Translations under genes and position numbers: made by a program
Source: Larix sibirica
Lineage: Eukaryota; Streptophyta; Pinopsida; Pinales; Pinaceae
Direction: 5' to 3'
DNA: 18,116 nucleotides
Assembly (NCBI GenBank): GCA_004151065.3
Contig: NWUY0300072454.1
Coordinates: forward strand, 1 to 18,116
Shown: piece by piece, positions 9,761-18,116 of the stretch
Layout: every line of letters starts with the position of its first letter
Position numbering within the stretch: position 1 is the first letter of the stretch
The notes under the pieces: generated by a model
The model's database searches: none
Seen by the model: the letters and a program-made list of their open reading frames with translations, nothing else
Told to the model about the DNA's origin: nothing

Positions 9761-10899
9761 TCAAACAATAAACTGATGGCCATTCTTCTCCTTGCTCCCG
9801 TTCTCTGGTCCGGTGTTATCTTCAGTGATACCATGTGGGATAGTGGGACGATCAGAATTCTTGCCATCGAGCTTAGCTTCAACCAATCTCAAACTGTTAT
9901 GCAGGGAGTTAATCTGGGTGCTGATATTCACTGATCAAGGACATCCATTTTCCAATTTTCCAACTAGCACATCGAAATACTCTTTCAGTTTGCTGCATCT
10001 ATGTGGACTTCAGAAGTTGTGATCTGGACGAAGGTGGAGAGGTGATATATTGCTTTTTTCTGGTTGGAATTTTCTCCCCTGAGCCAACGTATCTGATTTT
10101 CCAAGTCCAGCAGGTGAGAAAGGACCTCGGATGACAGACTATCCCATCCATTTGGAGACTCCAAGTTAATAAAACCATTTTCCAAAACTTGCGGAGAGTT
10201 CCAATTCTTTCCATTTCCAGGTTCACTGGAGTGTCCACGAGCGGAATGCTGCACTACCCCACCCATGCACTGGCTGATGCCCAAATCCAAAGGCGTCCAA
10301 CTTTTTCCAATACCAGGCTCGTTGGAGTGTCCATGAGCTGAATGTTGCACAGTACCTCCCATGCTTTGACCGGTGCCTAATTCAAGGGGTACCCAATTTC
10401 TACCATTACCACCATTACCAGGCTCTTCAACCCTGGAGAGGCCACGAAGGAAATTTTGTGCCGAACCACCTCGAGCTTGCCCAGAACCACCATTCCCCTA
10501 CCCTTGAACCACGTCGAATGCTGAAAGATAGCGTTTCATTCCAACCCCCCCTGAATTCTCCTGGATGTGCTTCCTGTAGCGACGACACTGCAATGAAGAG
10601 AGGTTCAAACCAGTATTCATATTATCCTCCATAATTATCCAGAGAGGACCCAAATTGCTATTCCAAATAAGGGTGAACGGCTTTTGATAATCTAGACAAA
10701 CCAAAATTTCAGCTTGAACATGTAGTGAGTCGGGCATACCACCCTGGGGCGTGATATATGGCAGGTTGGAGGGTGGTGCAATTTAATGCATGCATGCGAG
10801 ACAGATAGGTGGGAACAGGAGGATGAGGGCGCCAGGTGTGCCGGTAGGACGCGAGAGAGGATCGAGGCTAGGAGGAGGATCCCAAGGCAATCTTGCCAT
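9761..10899 (-). pseudogene. Third ORF of the LINE (unknown coiled-coil protein)
   Basis: It begins at ATG 10899-10897, 113 bp after the ORF2 stop, and can be followed for about 380 codons to TGA 9763-9761. Lesions are TAA 10785-10783, TAG 10500-10498, a frameshift near 9990-9997 and TGA 9937-9935. In order it has: a Pro-rich start (MARLPWDPPPSLDPLSRP); a 60-residue region with LVCLDYQKPFTLIWNSN and LQCRRYRKHI; a Gly/Asn-rich stretch; about 2.5 tandem copies of a 32-residue repeat (EPGNGKNW...); and a heptad stretch with V, L, L, I, L at 4-3-4-3 spacing (10125-10080). After the frameshift a second heptad stretch follows (INSLHNSLRLVEAKLDG), then a charged tail. I recognise no family. An oligomerising, RNA- or protein-binding accessory role is only a guess. 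Alternatives: a transduced host gene, or a diverged ORF1 relic. Confidence 0.65.
10174..10425 (-). repeat. 96-bp tandem coding repeat in the third ORF
   Basis: Unit 1 is 10425-10321 (35 codons, three extra), unit 2 is 10320-10225 (32 codons), and unit 3 is 10224-10174 (17 codons, partial). Shared words are EPGxG(K/R)xW, PL(E/D)LG, S/C-MGG-x-VQHSA(H/R)GHS. The repeat stays in frame, so the copies were made while the region was coding or without shifting frame. Confidence 0.8.
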
Positions 10900-11012
10900 C
10901 AATCCAAAGCAAAATTCAAAAAATTGTATAGTTTGTGGAGTGAGACTTTAGAGCCCAAACCGTGAGAGAAAACATAATGAACAAGGGGGTCAAAAACAAA
11001 CTAGAGAGAGGG

Positions 11013-11455
11013 TTAAGGGACCCAGTTAATGGCAAGGTTAAGATCATTAATGATCGTCAATCCATAATCCAAACCAGCATCGATGTTTGCCATGTTGTCT
11101 GCTTCCTTATTATTGTTTCTCAAGATGTGGAGAAAGGAATAGAGCTAAAGTCCTTAGCCACATAGATGAAGAGATGCTGAATTTTGGAGACAAGTTTCCT
11201 ACAGTCGTTAGCCAGAGATCTGGCTTCCCTAATTACCAGCATGGAGTCTGCGAAAGCCACTAGTTCCTTGACATCGTCATTCCTGGAAATTTTCATTACT
11301 TTGATCAAAGCGAGCCATTTTGCCTCATTATTAGTCCTCCTTCCAATTCCCCAGGCATAATATTTCCTTCTATTTCCATCGGATTCAAGGAGGACTCCTC
11401 CCGCACCTGCCAACCCAGGATTTCCCTTCGAGGCACCATTAAAGAAGAGAATATT
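11013..11455 (-). other. ORF2 C-terminal RNase H domain
   Basis: ILFFNGASKGNPGLAGAGGV, RRTNNEAKWLALI, VAFADSMLVI and, after a one-base frameshift, RNNNKEADNMAN are the four RNase H blocks in order. The first catalytic Asp is Asn (AAT at 11440-11438); the Glu and the second Asp are kept. The domain removes template RNA. The FFDGASKGNPG type is the archaeal-like RNase H known from plant L1s. The domain ends with ...NWVP and TAA. Confidence 0.9.
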
Positions 11456-11859
11456 ACTGTTAAGAGTCTTTATCCAAAGCTGAAGCTCCTTCGGATCCAT
11501 TCTGATGTGCCAATTTTGGGGTTTTTTCTTCTTGTAATCATTGATCCATGAGAGAACAAATTGGGGATTTCAAAAGATCTGCCACCCAATTTTTTTCTTC
11601 CACGTTTAAGGGTTCCTTGTGAAAGTTTTTTCAGACCTCTTGAGGAGAGTGAGTCGATCCAAAGAGATTTTGCAAAGGAGAGGACTTTGCAAGGAGTGGC
11701 CCTTATGTCTTTAAAGATTTCTTTGTTCCTGGAGGTCCAAAGTTTCTAGCAGATAAACTTGGGGAAGGTGACTCGGGCTCTTTTGAAATCAGGCTTTCTA
11801 TGCAACGAATTGTGGTAGTAATTGTGCCAGTTATCAAAGAGGTCATTCCAATTCGTTGG

Positions 11860-11995
11860 GAGGACTAAGTTTGGTTGAATTTCACTATAAGCACGATGCC
11901 AAACCTCTTTAGAGAAACTACATTCCAGGAACAAATGTTCAATCGTTTCCTTAGCTTCTTTGCAGAGGATGCATCTTGCCGGTCCTTGTATCCCC
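11860..11995 (-). other. ORF2 zinc-binding region (zf-RVT)
   Basis: After the frameshift near 12020 the frame reads ARCILCKEAKETIEHLFLEC then SFSKEVW. This gives C-x2-C-x7-H-x4-C, the zinc-binding motif between RT and RNase H in plant LINEs. Just upstream are WDRDGLPKFNAFYWTL and HRKTLT, the usual lead-in. Confidence 0.88.
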
Positions 11996-12989
11996 CTTTT
12001 CCTGATATTTTCGCCGTAAGAGTCTTCCTGTGCGTGAGGGTCCAGTAGAAGGCATTGAATTTTGGGAGCCCATCCCTATCCCAGACTTTGTTCCACTTGT
12101 TGTCTTTGATGTTGAGATTTTTACGGGTATCCAAGTAACCATATATGCCTTAACCGAGTATGAGCCCGATTTTCCCTAGCCACGCTTATCTCTCATATTT
12201 TGATGGACTAGGAGAGAACCATGAAACAAAGAAAGGAGAGTGTGGTAGTCATGTAGAAGGTGCTACGGAAGATCGAGCTCAAGCCAACCCGTCCATTTTC
12301 CTTGGTTGGACCAAGAAGAAATATCAAACAGAGTTTGAATGTTAGCATGCTCCATCCAAATTTTCAGATCATGGAACTCCTGAATGGAATTAGCAAGTGG
12401 CCTGTTGCAAAAGTTGCCCTTCCAGATTTGGATTTGTTTGCCATTGTCGGGGATCCAATAAATATTATTTTGGATGATGTAGGTTGCTTGCTTGCAAAGG
12501 TTCCAGATAGAAGATCCTTTTTTGCTCTGATCTATATTTTCCACGCAATGTCTTTTGTTTCCAGCCATATACTTTTTGTAGAAGATTTCCTTCCACCAAG
12601 ACTTTTTTCCAAAGATGATCCTCCAAATAAGTTTGGCACTGAGAGCAAGGTTCATAAGTGATGGACTTTTGATCCCCGCCCCTCCATACATTTTGGGTTT
12701 GCACACTGTGTCCCAACTAATCAAGTGAAATTTTTTGGATTGATTGGTTTTACCTCCCTTCCATAGGAATTTTCTGAGCTCTTTAGTAATCTCCAACATC
12801 ACAGTTTTTGGGGTGAGAGAGATGGAACAGGCGTAGAGGGGAAAGGCTGAAAGAATGGAGTTGATCAAGATTAGATTGCCAACGGGGTTGAGCCACCTGG
12901 AGCCCCAGGAATTGATTTTTTATTTTATTTTTTCTATCATCCCTTGCTAATCCACAATTCTTTTGGACCCTTTAAAGATAGGGATGCCT

Positions 12990-13900
12990 ATATAATTAAA
13001 AGAGTTCCAAATTGAGATTCCTTCAAAACCCAAAATTCTAGCAATTTTGGCGAGGACCCTAGGGGTGCAATTCCAACCATATATTTTGGATTTGTTAGAG
13101 TTGATTTTTCCATTAGAAGCTTTGAGAAAAGTGGAAAGGACTTGATTGAATCTGTCGGCAATGATAGTGGAAGCCCCCCCAAGTAAAATGGTATCATCAA
13201 CAAACTGTGAGTGATTAACCGGTTTAGCACCACGGACAATTTTTATTCCATTTAACGCTCCTGACTCTTGCAGCATATGAAGTTTCCTACTCATGGACTC
13301 ATTAACTAAGAGGTAAAGAAAAGGGGACAAAGGGCAGCCTTGGCGCAAACCTCTGGAAGCAAGGAAGAATTTGGTGGGTCTCCCATTGACCAAGGGAGCT
13401 ATCCAGAGGCTGTTGATGCAAGCTTTAACCCATCAAATGAATCTTCTTGAGAAACCAAACTTAGACATGACTTCAAAGAGAAAATGATGGTTTACTCTGT
13501 CAAATGTGTTTTCCATGTCGAGCTTGATGGCCATACCTTGGTTCTTTTTTTCTTGCTTTTTGAACTATGAGGATATTATCCAGGATTTGACGACCAACAA
13601 TAAAAACCCCTTGGGCGTCAGAGATGAGCTTCCCCATAAATTTTTTCATTCTGGTGGCATGGATCTTGGAGAGAATTTTGTAGGAGGTGTTGCAAAGTGA
13701 GATCGGTCTGAATCGATCTATTGAGCAGGGAGTTTTATCTTTAGGGATTAAATCTAGGAATGAGGAGTTGGTGGCCCCTCTAATTTTATCCTTTTTCCTG
13801 GTCCAATTGAGCATACGCTTCAGATCCTCCTTAATTATTTCCCAAGTGGACTGGTAAAAGTTGATGGTAAATCCGTCAGGCCCAGGAGCCTTGTCAGCTT
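12990..13900 (-). other. ORF2 reverse transcriptase core
   Basis: Motifs in order: ADKAPGPDGFTINFY (about 13900-13855), FLDLIPKDKTP and DRFRPISLCNTSYKILSK (13775-13665), IKLDMENTFDRVNHHFL (after the frameshift at 13545-13551), LASRGLRQGCPLSPFLY (about 13360-13310), and HSQFVDDTILLGG around 13215-13175. The catalytic FxDD reads F-V-D-D (most LINEs have F-A-D-D), and both Asp are intact. TGA at 13435-13433 and the T7 frameshift disable it. Confidence 0.93.
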
Positions 13901-14569
13901 GGAGAGACCAGATGGCATTCAAAATTTCATGCTCCAGGATCACTTTGGAGAGTTCTCTATTAGCGTTATCCAAGACCAAGATGGGAATGCCTGTCAAAAG
14001 ATCAGCTTGAGCTGCTAGATCTAAGTCCCAACTGTCCATGAAGATCTCACTGAAGTAATTGAAAGCATGATTTTTAAAATTTTCTTGCCCGATTATCCTT
14101 TCACCATTTTGGCCCTTCAATTCCCTTATAACATTCTGGCTGCGACGTGCTCTAGCCTGGTTATGAAAGTATTTCATGTTGTTGTCACCTCCTTTGAGCC
14201 ATAATTTTCTAGACTTGACTCTCCAAACTTCCTCTTCCTGCTTGGCCGCAATGAGGATGTTTAGATCGAGATCTTTTTCCTGGCTTAGAAGGGAGGGTGT
14301 CACTTCCACCGTCTCCATTTTCTTATGAAGTTCACCAAGCTCCGACTGCAGATTTAGCTTAATGAGGCAGGGATTTTTGTAATAACTCTTGGCCCAGCTC
14401 TTGAGAATTGACTTCACAACTCGCAAATTGGATTCCCAAATAAAGCTGGGAGATCCGACAAAAGACGAGTTCCAGGTAGTATTGAAAAGGTCTAGAAAGG
14501 CGGGTTCCTGGAGCCAGAGGGAGTTGAATCGAAAAGGGATCGGACCAAGGTTTTCAGGGGGAGAGAGGG

Positions 14570-15266
14570 ATAAGGAGATGGGCCTATGGTCGGAGGTAGC
14601 ATAGGGAAGCATAAAGGAACAAGCTAAAAGATCAGAACTAAAGAAGGAAGAGCTTACCAAGAATCAATCCAGCTTGGATGCAATATGCCCAACTTCGCAT
14701 CTCTTGTTGTTCCAAGTATACTTTCCATTTTTCAATGAAATTTCCATTAAATCCAAATCAACAATTAGATCCTCCAGTTTTTCACCGAAGGGGTCACGAA
14801 CAATATTGCCTCCATGTTTTTCTTGCTGAGTTTTGGTGACATTAAAATCTCCAACAATGATGAGATTTTTCCCATTCATGCTCTCTTTAAGGTCGCTGAG
14901 ATCCTACCATAACCTATTCTTGTCCCTATAATGGGTGGGTCCATAGACATTGCAGATAAAAAATGGGTTTTTACTGCCTTGCTCTTTTATTTCTATTAGC
15001 AGCAAGTTATTGTTCTCAATTGAAGAAACCAATGAAAACTTTGAAGATATCAGGGTAGCAATTCCACCAGAAGCTCCACGAACACTAAGAGCTTTACCAT
15101 GGCAATCCTTCTAGAGGGATCAAGAGAGAGCCATGAACTCTCCGTCCGACATTTTAGTCTCTTGGATAAGCATCAGGTCAGGCTTTTCAGATTTAATCAG
15201 AGCTTTAATTGCTTCTACTTTGTTCAAACTGCCAAGACCCCTACAGTTCCAAGAGACTACAAGCAT
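14570..15266 (-). other. ORF2 endonuclease domain
   Basis: All APE-like motifs are readable: VVSWNCRGLG near the start, LIQETK, RGASGGIATLIS, VYGPTHYRDK, IIVGDFNV (about 14860-14835), YTWNN and the final TSDHRPISL (about 14600-14575). The catalytic Asn, Glu, Asp and His positions are kept; only four nonsense codons interrupt the domain. Two stops nine bases apart (15122-15120 and 15113-15111) lie between the QETK and RGASGG motifs. Confidence 0.92.
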
Positions 15267-15268
15267 TA
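15264..15268 (-). promoter_or_regulatory. Overlapping stop/start TAATG between ORF1 and ORF2
   Basis: ORF1 ends TAA (15268-15266) and ORF2 begins ATG (15266-15264), sharing one base. The same arrangement, UAAUG, is known to support translational coupling in the non-LTR retrotransposon SART1. Here it would let ORF2 be made by termination-reinitiation; that function is an inference. Confidence 0.7.
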
Positions 15269-16602
15269 CTTCTTTACTGATTGAGGTCCAGCTCGGGACC
15301 TGCCATCAACCCTAACCTCGGTCTGTGTCTTCAGATTCTGAAGTAGTTTTGTTTTATCCAGGCATTTGTGTCTGCCCATTTCAATTTCTCTTTCTGCCTC
15401 AAGTTCTCTGTGATACTTGTGTGACTTTCTGCCTCTTGTGTTGGGTGGCTGGACCACATCCGTTTCCTTAAGGGATTCTGAGGAGATGTCCAGAGATGAG
15501 GAGAGCGAGATGAAATTGCTTTTTACCTTATCTTCCCAAGAGCTACCAGGGGTGCTAGATCTGCCAAGGCTTGTGCCAATCTGCTCTTCTCTGGGGGAAG
15601 AGGGGGGATGATAGCTTTTTCTTTGTCTTGTTCTAATGGGACTGCCTCCAATGCTGGAATTTCTCCCTCTTCTTTGGGTAAATCCTAGAATCTATTGTTG
15701 GTTAGGTCTTCCTGGGTCTCTTGAGTGGTTTCTTTATTGTTTTTTTTTTTAGTTCCTTTGGGAGGGTGAGTGGCTGGGGTAGTTTTCCTTCCTTTTTTGA
15801 CCTGCTGCCAGCCTTCTTCATGTGTTGTTTTTGGGACCTCTTGAGCTACCTTCGGGCAGTTTTTGACAAAGTGACCGTATTCATGGCATTTTTTACACTT
15901 GAACGACAGCTATTCATAGTCAACCTTCTGGATATGTTCCCATCCGTCCATAAATAGGTTTACTTCTTCCGACAGTCCTTTTTCCAGATCAACCTCTACA
16001 CAGATTCTAGCACTAGAGAACAGGGGTCCCTTCGGTTCAGCTTTGTCAATATATTTCCCAAGAGAGTTCCCGATGGATTGCAGCGTTTCGTCATTCCAAC
16101 AATGTAAGGGAAAATGGGGGAGGCAAACCCAAATAGGGACTGCAGAGGGGACATCCTTCTCTAGGTCAAAGGAGAGGCTCCATATATTTAAGTACAAGCC
16201 ACAGGGGCCCATGAAGTATGAGCTGCTTTTGAAAATGAGATCTTTATCAGCTTTATTTTCAAAAAGAAAGGTGAAAAAAACCTTACCGCATAAGCAATGT
16301 TGCAGGCCCCCAGAGATCAGAGGCATCCAGTTCTTGTTGATCCAGGTGTCCAATATGGACTTTGGTGACGGCCATATTCCAGTGAACTGTCCTATCAAAG
16401 CACGCTCACTTAGGGCGAGAGCCTTTAACTTGGAAGCTATCGACAGGATCTGAATACGAGGTGCTGCTGCACGTTTGATGAAGCTAGCATCAGAGGGGTT
16501 CGAAGAGGAAGAAAGAGGAGGAGTGGAGACCACCAATGCGCGGAAGGCAGCGTCCAAGAAATGCTTGCATTCCTCAGGTGAAGGAGGCGAGGGAGGATCC
16601 AT
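15266..16602 (-). pseudogene. LINE ORF1 (DUF4283 + zinc knuckle), disabled
   Basis: Starts at MDPPSPPSPEEC (ATG 16602-16600), the first ATG after the GC-rich leader, and spans about 445 codons. Residues 60-215 form the DUF4283 domain typical of plant L1 ORF1, with FTGIWPSPKSILDTWI, VFFTFLFENKADKDL, PIWVCLPHFPLHCWN and LGKYIDKAE. TAG at 15912-15910 separates this from the zinc knuckle CKKCHEYGHFVKNC (about 15897-15856; CX2CX4HX4C). A Lys/Pro/Ser-rich tail follows. A second TAG lies at 15687-15685 and a one-base frameshift in the G-runs near 15593-15607, after which SWEDKV and a basic C-terminus are read to TAA 15268-15266. The protein would bind element RNA and form the ribonucleoprotein. Confidence 0.92.
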
Positions 16603-16747
16603 GGAAGCCAGCGCAGGAGAAGCCCGCGGGCAGAGCCGAGATGCTACCAGGGCGGCTAGGGTTCAGAGCGGCGACCTAAGCTCGGTCCGGGAAAGGTTCA
16701 ACTCATCTCTTACTATAAATTTTATATTAAGAGTAGTGATTTTTATC
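16603..16747 (-). other. LINE 5' leader
   Basis: About 95 bp next to the ORF1 start are GC-rich (16603-16697), as in plant LINE leaders that carry an internal promoter. The outer 50 bp (16698-16747) are AT-rich and contain attttatattaa, a 12-mer also present in the element's own 3' end. No promoter motif can be named. Confidence 0.6.
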
Positions 16748-16765
16748 AACCATATAACAAGCCTT
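16748..16765. repeat. LINE target-site duplication, 5'-side copy
   Basis: aaccatataacaagcctt, 17/18 identical to 9460-9477. Confidence 0.9.
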
Positions 16766-16879
16766 ACCCAAGGAATAAATCCCTATTACAAAATGATATG
16801 CAATTATTGGAAAATTATGTAAACTATTGTGTAGATGTCATATCCTAGGACCCAAAATTAAGAAGAAGACAATAATTAC

Positions 16880-17107
16880 TTTGAGATGTCTGAGGATAAT
16901 ACAAAAAGCCTTCAAGTTTGGAGCCAAAATAATAGCAATAAATCCCTCTTAAAGTGCTAGAGAAGAAAAATGTTGCAGGGTTGAATCATCCAAGGTATGA
17001 GAGTACTAAACCTTTTGAGATGCCTTAGGACGAGACAACAAGCCTTAGAGGTTGGAGCCAAACTAATATCAATAGATACCTATCGAGGTGTTTGAGAAGA
17101 CAAATGT
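16880..17107 (+). repeat. 94-bp sequence repeated at 134-bp spacing
   Basis: 16880-16973 and 17014-17107 align without gaps at roughly three-quarters identity. Shared words are tttgagatg, aggagac/aata-acaa, agcctt, tggagccaaa, taat(a)-caata and gagaaga-aaatgt. The 40-bp spacer between them has no third copy on either side. No coding signal is seen in it. The strand is arbitrary. Confidence 0.75.
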
Positions 17108-18116
17108 AGATAACCTAAGAGCTTGAATAGAGAATTGGGAAATTATATCAAAATTTGACATCAAGCTGAGTGTGTACCTACAAGATAGGGTTTCAAAGAT
17201 ACTTTACAAAGAGGAAGTGAATGGTACAAATAGGAAAACGAATGACCTCAAGACGTAAGTGAATGACAAGGGAGAAAACCATATGAACTTCAAATCATAG
17301 GGTTCGGCCACATATCGCAAGTTATTGAGGCCATACCATAGATTTCCCTCTAAAGAAAGCTCTTTATTCAATAAGTGATAATGCACAATCTTAGTATATG
17401 TAAGAAATTTGTGGTGTGCTTAGCACCTTGAGTTAGGAAGGGTTTAGGGAAATTTCACTCATTCGAACCTGTAAATAACAACAAAAATTGGATTTTGTTT
17501 TTTTTGTGGACTCATAACTTAAGCAAGTATTAACTTGATCGAGGGTTTGCATCCCAAACTTGACCCATAAATTTACAAGGGAATACTCCAAATGAGTGCC
17601 TTGAGAGTCGTAGTTAACCAAACCAGAAACCAAGGGTTAAAGACTAAGAAGTAGAGGTGGTGAAGGACCCTACCTAAGTATTAGATACCCATAGGAGGTC
17701 CTATATTTAGTCTAAGGTAGGGGGTACTCAAGGAAGGTGGTCTAGTAGAAAAGATGGTAGAGAGATATCATGCCATCACTAGGTGTATCACAAATGGATA
17801 CAATAGGGAATAGGGTCACACCGTGACCTCCCTAGTTTGTAGGTGTAGATGAATGCTAAAGTATGAAATTTGTACACTACATATTGCCCCCGTTTTAGTT
17901 GTTTCTATCCATAATATGGGAAACTATTATAAAAAAAATTCCACAAAAGAGCATAAATAGACAAGAAAGAGTAATCCATGCCTTAATAATGAAGAAAATA
18001 GATGAATAGAAAGCCTCTTCGAGGGGGAAACCTCCTTATACAATGTACTAAGTACACAATAAAAGACAAGATGCTTCAAATGAAAAGGTTTCCTTCATAT
18101 ATATACGAGACAAAGA
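17108..18116. other. Stretch without a supported gene
   Basis: The minus-strand frames at 17204-17386 and 17433-17633 are short and have no recognisable domain. The sequence is A-rich with no repeat, RNA gene or transposon end that I can support. Confidence 0.4.

Larger units (their letters stand above)
11013..15266 (-). pseudogene. LINE ORF2 (endonuclease-RT-RNase H), disabled
   Basis: Starts at ATG 15266-15264, overlapping the ORF1 stop, and runs to TAA 11015-11013, about 1,420 codons. Domain order: APE-type endonuclease, a Lys/Arg-rich linker (VWRVKSRKLWLKGGDNN at about 14225-14175), LINE-type RT, thumb region (INSWGSRWLN, KFLWKG), zinc-binding region and RNase H. The product would nick genomic DNA and copy the element RNA at the nick. 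In-frame stops: 15122, 15113, 14906, 14666, 13435, 12949, 12922, 12265, 12178, 11748 and 11572 (upper coordinate of each). Frameshifts: at the T7 run 13545-13551, near 12128-12140, near 12012-12025, at the T7 run 11590-11596 and near 11121-11140. The largest open pieces are 14660-13500 (386 codons) and 12868-12263 (201 codons). Confidence 0.95.
9478..16747 (-). mobile_element. Full-length, inactive plant L1 LINE (7.27 kb)
   Basis: A non-LTR retrotransposon lies on the minus strand between 18-bp target-site duplications (9460-9477 and 16748-16765). In its own direction it has a leader of 145 bp, ORF1 (DUF4283 and zinc knuckle), ORF2 (endonuclease, RT, zinc-binding region, RNase H), a third ORF, and a 3' UTR ending in an A-rich tail. 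Presence of the leader, ORF1 start and both duplications shows that it is not 5'-truncated. I count 16 in-frame stops and about six frameshifts, so it is dead. The RNase H type points to the plant L1 lineage that acquired an archaeal-like RNase H domain (established for plant L1s). Length exceeds many plant L1s because of the extra 1.1-kb third ORF. Confidence 0.96.

Noticed and set aside
12145-12159. 15-base identity to the SINE A-box region (2041-2055, atgccttaaccgagt)
   Set aside because: In the LINE these bases encode the conserved SGSYSVKAY motif of ORF2 in frame; the match is taken as coincidence.
12260-12661. Plus-strand 133-codon ORF and other plus-strand ORFs between 11500 and 16800
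   Set aside because: They are antisense shadows of the LINE ORFs, whose conserved domains lie on the minus strand.
15910-15912. Programmed readthrough of the TAG between DUF4283 and the zinc knuckle
   Set aside because: ORF1 also has another TAG and a frameshift, and ORF2 is full of lesions, so ordinary decay explains it.

Overview
The window looks like a piece of a large, repeat-rich plant nuclear genome. The evidence is a plant-type L1 LINE (DUF4283 plus zinc-knuckle ORF1; ORF2 with endonuclease, RT and an RNase H of the kind found in plant L1s), plant-type Ty1/copia remnants and a tRNA-derived SINE, all set in AT-rich non-coding DNA. A seed plant is likely; I cannot name a clade from the sequence. 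There is no intact cellular gene, no bona fide tRNA or rRNA gene, no CRISPR and nothing bacterial. One ambiguous base (N) lies at 1967.

Layout. 1-150 resembles the end of an LTR. About 1150-1505 (minus) is a decayed retrotransposon gag. 1834-2081 (minus) is a SINE with two tRNA-like promoter units and imperfect 15-bp target-site duplications. About 3050-3420 (minus) looks like the 3' end of a truncated LINE. About 3735-5260 (plus) is a decayed copia element (gag, zinc knuckle, protease, RT). It is followed at 5334-5800 by the integrase C-terminus/linker of the same kind of element, out of its normal order. 5800-9459 is mostly unassigned.

The dominant feature is a full-length, dead LINE on the minus strand, 9478-16747 (7.27 kb), flanked by 18-bp target-site duplications (17/18 identical). 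It reads: GC-rich leader, ORF1 (16602-15266), ORF2 (15266-11013), a third ORF (10899-9761), and a 3' UTR ending in an A-rich tail. ORF1 and ORF2 overlap as TAATG, a stop/start arrangement known for translational coupling in some non-LTR retrotransposons. ORF1 would coat and chaperone the RNA, and ORF2 would nick DNA, reverse-transcribe and degrade RNA. The third ORF lies 3' of the RNase H, inside the duplications. It encodes a Pro-rich N-terminus, about 2.5 copies of a 32-residue repeat and two heptad (coiled-coil) stretches. I recognise no family for it, and it is the best candidate here for something undescribed.

The LINE carries 16 in-frame stops (9 TAG, 5 TGA, 2 TAA) and about six frameshifts, so it cannot move by itself. 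16766-18116 holds a 94-bp sequence repeated once at 134-bp spacing and otherwise nothing recognisable.
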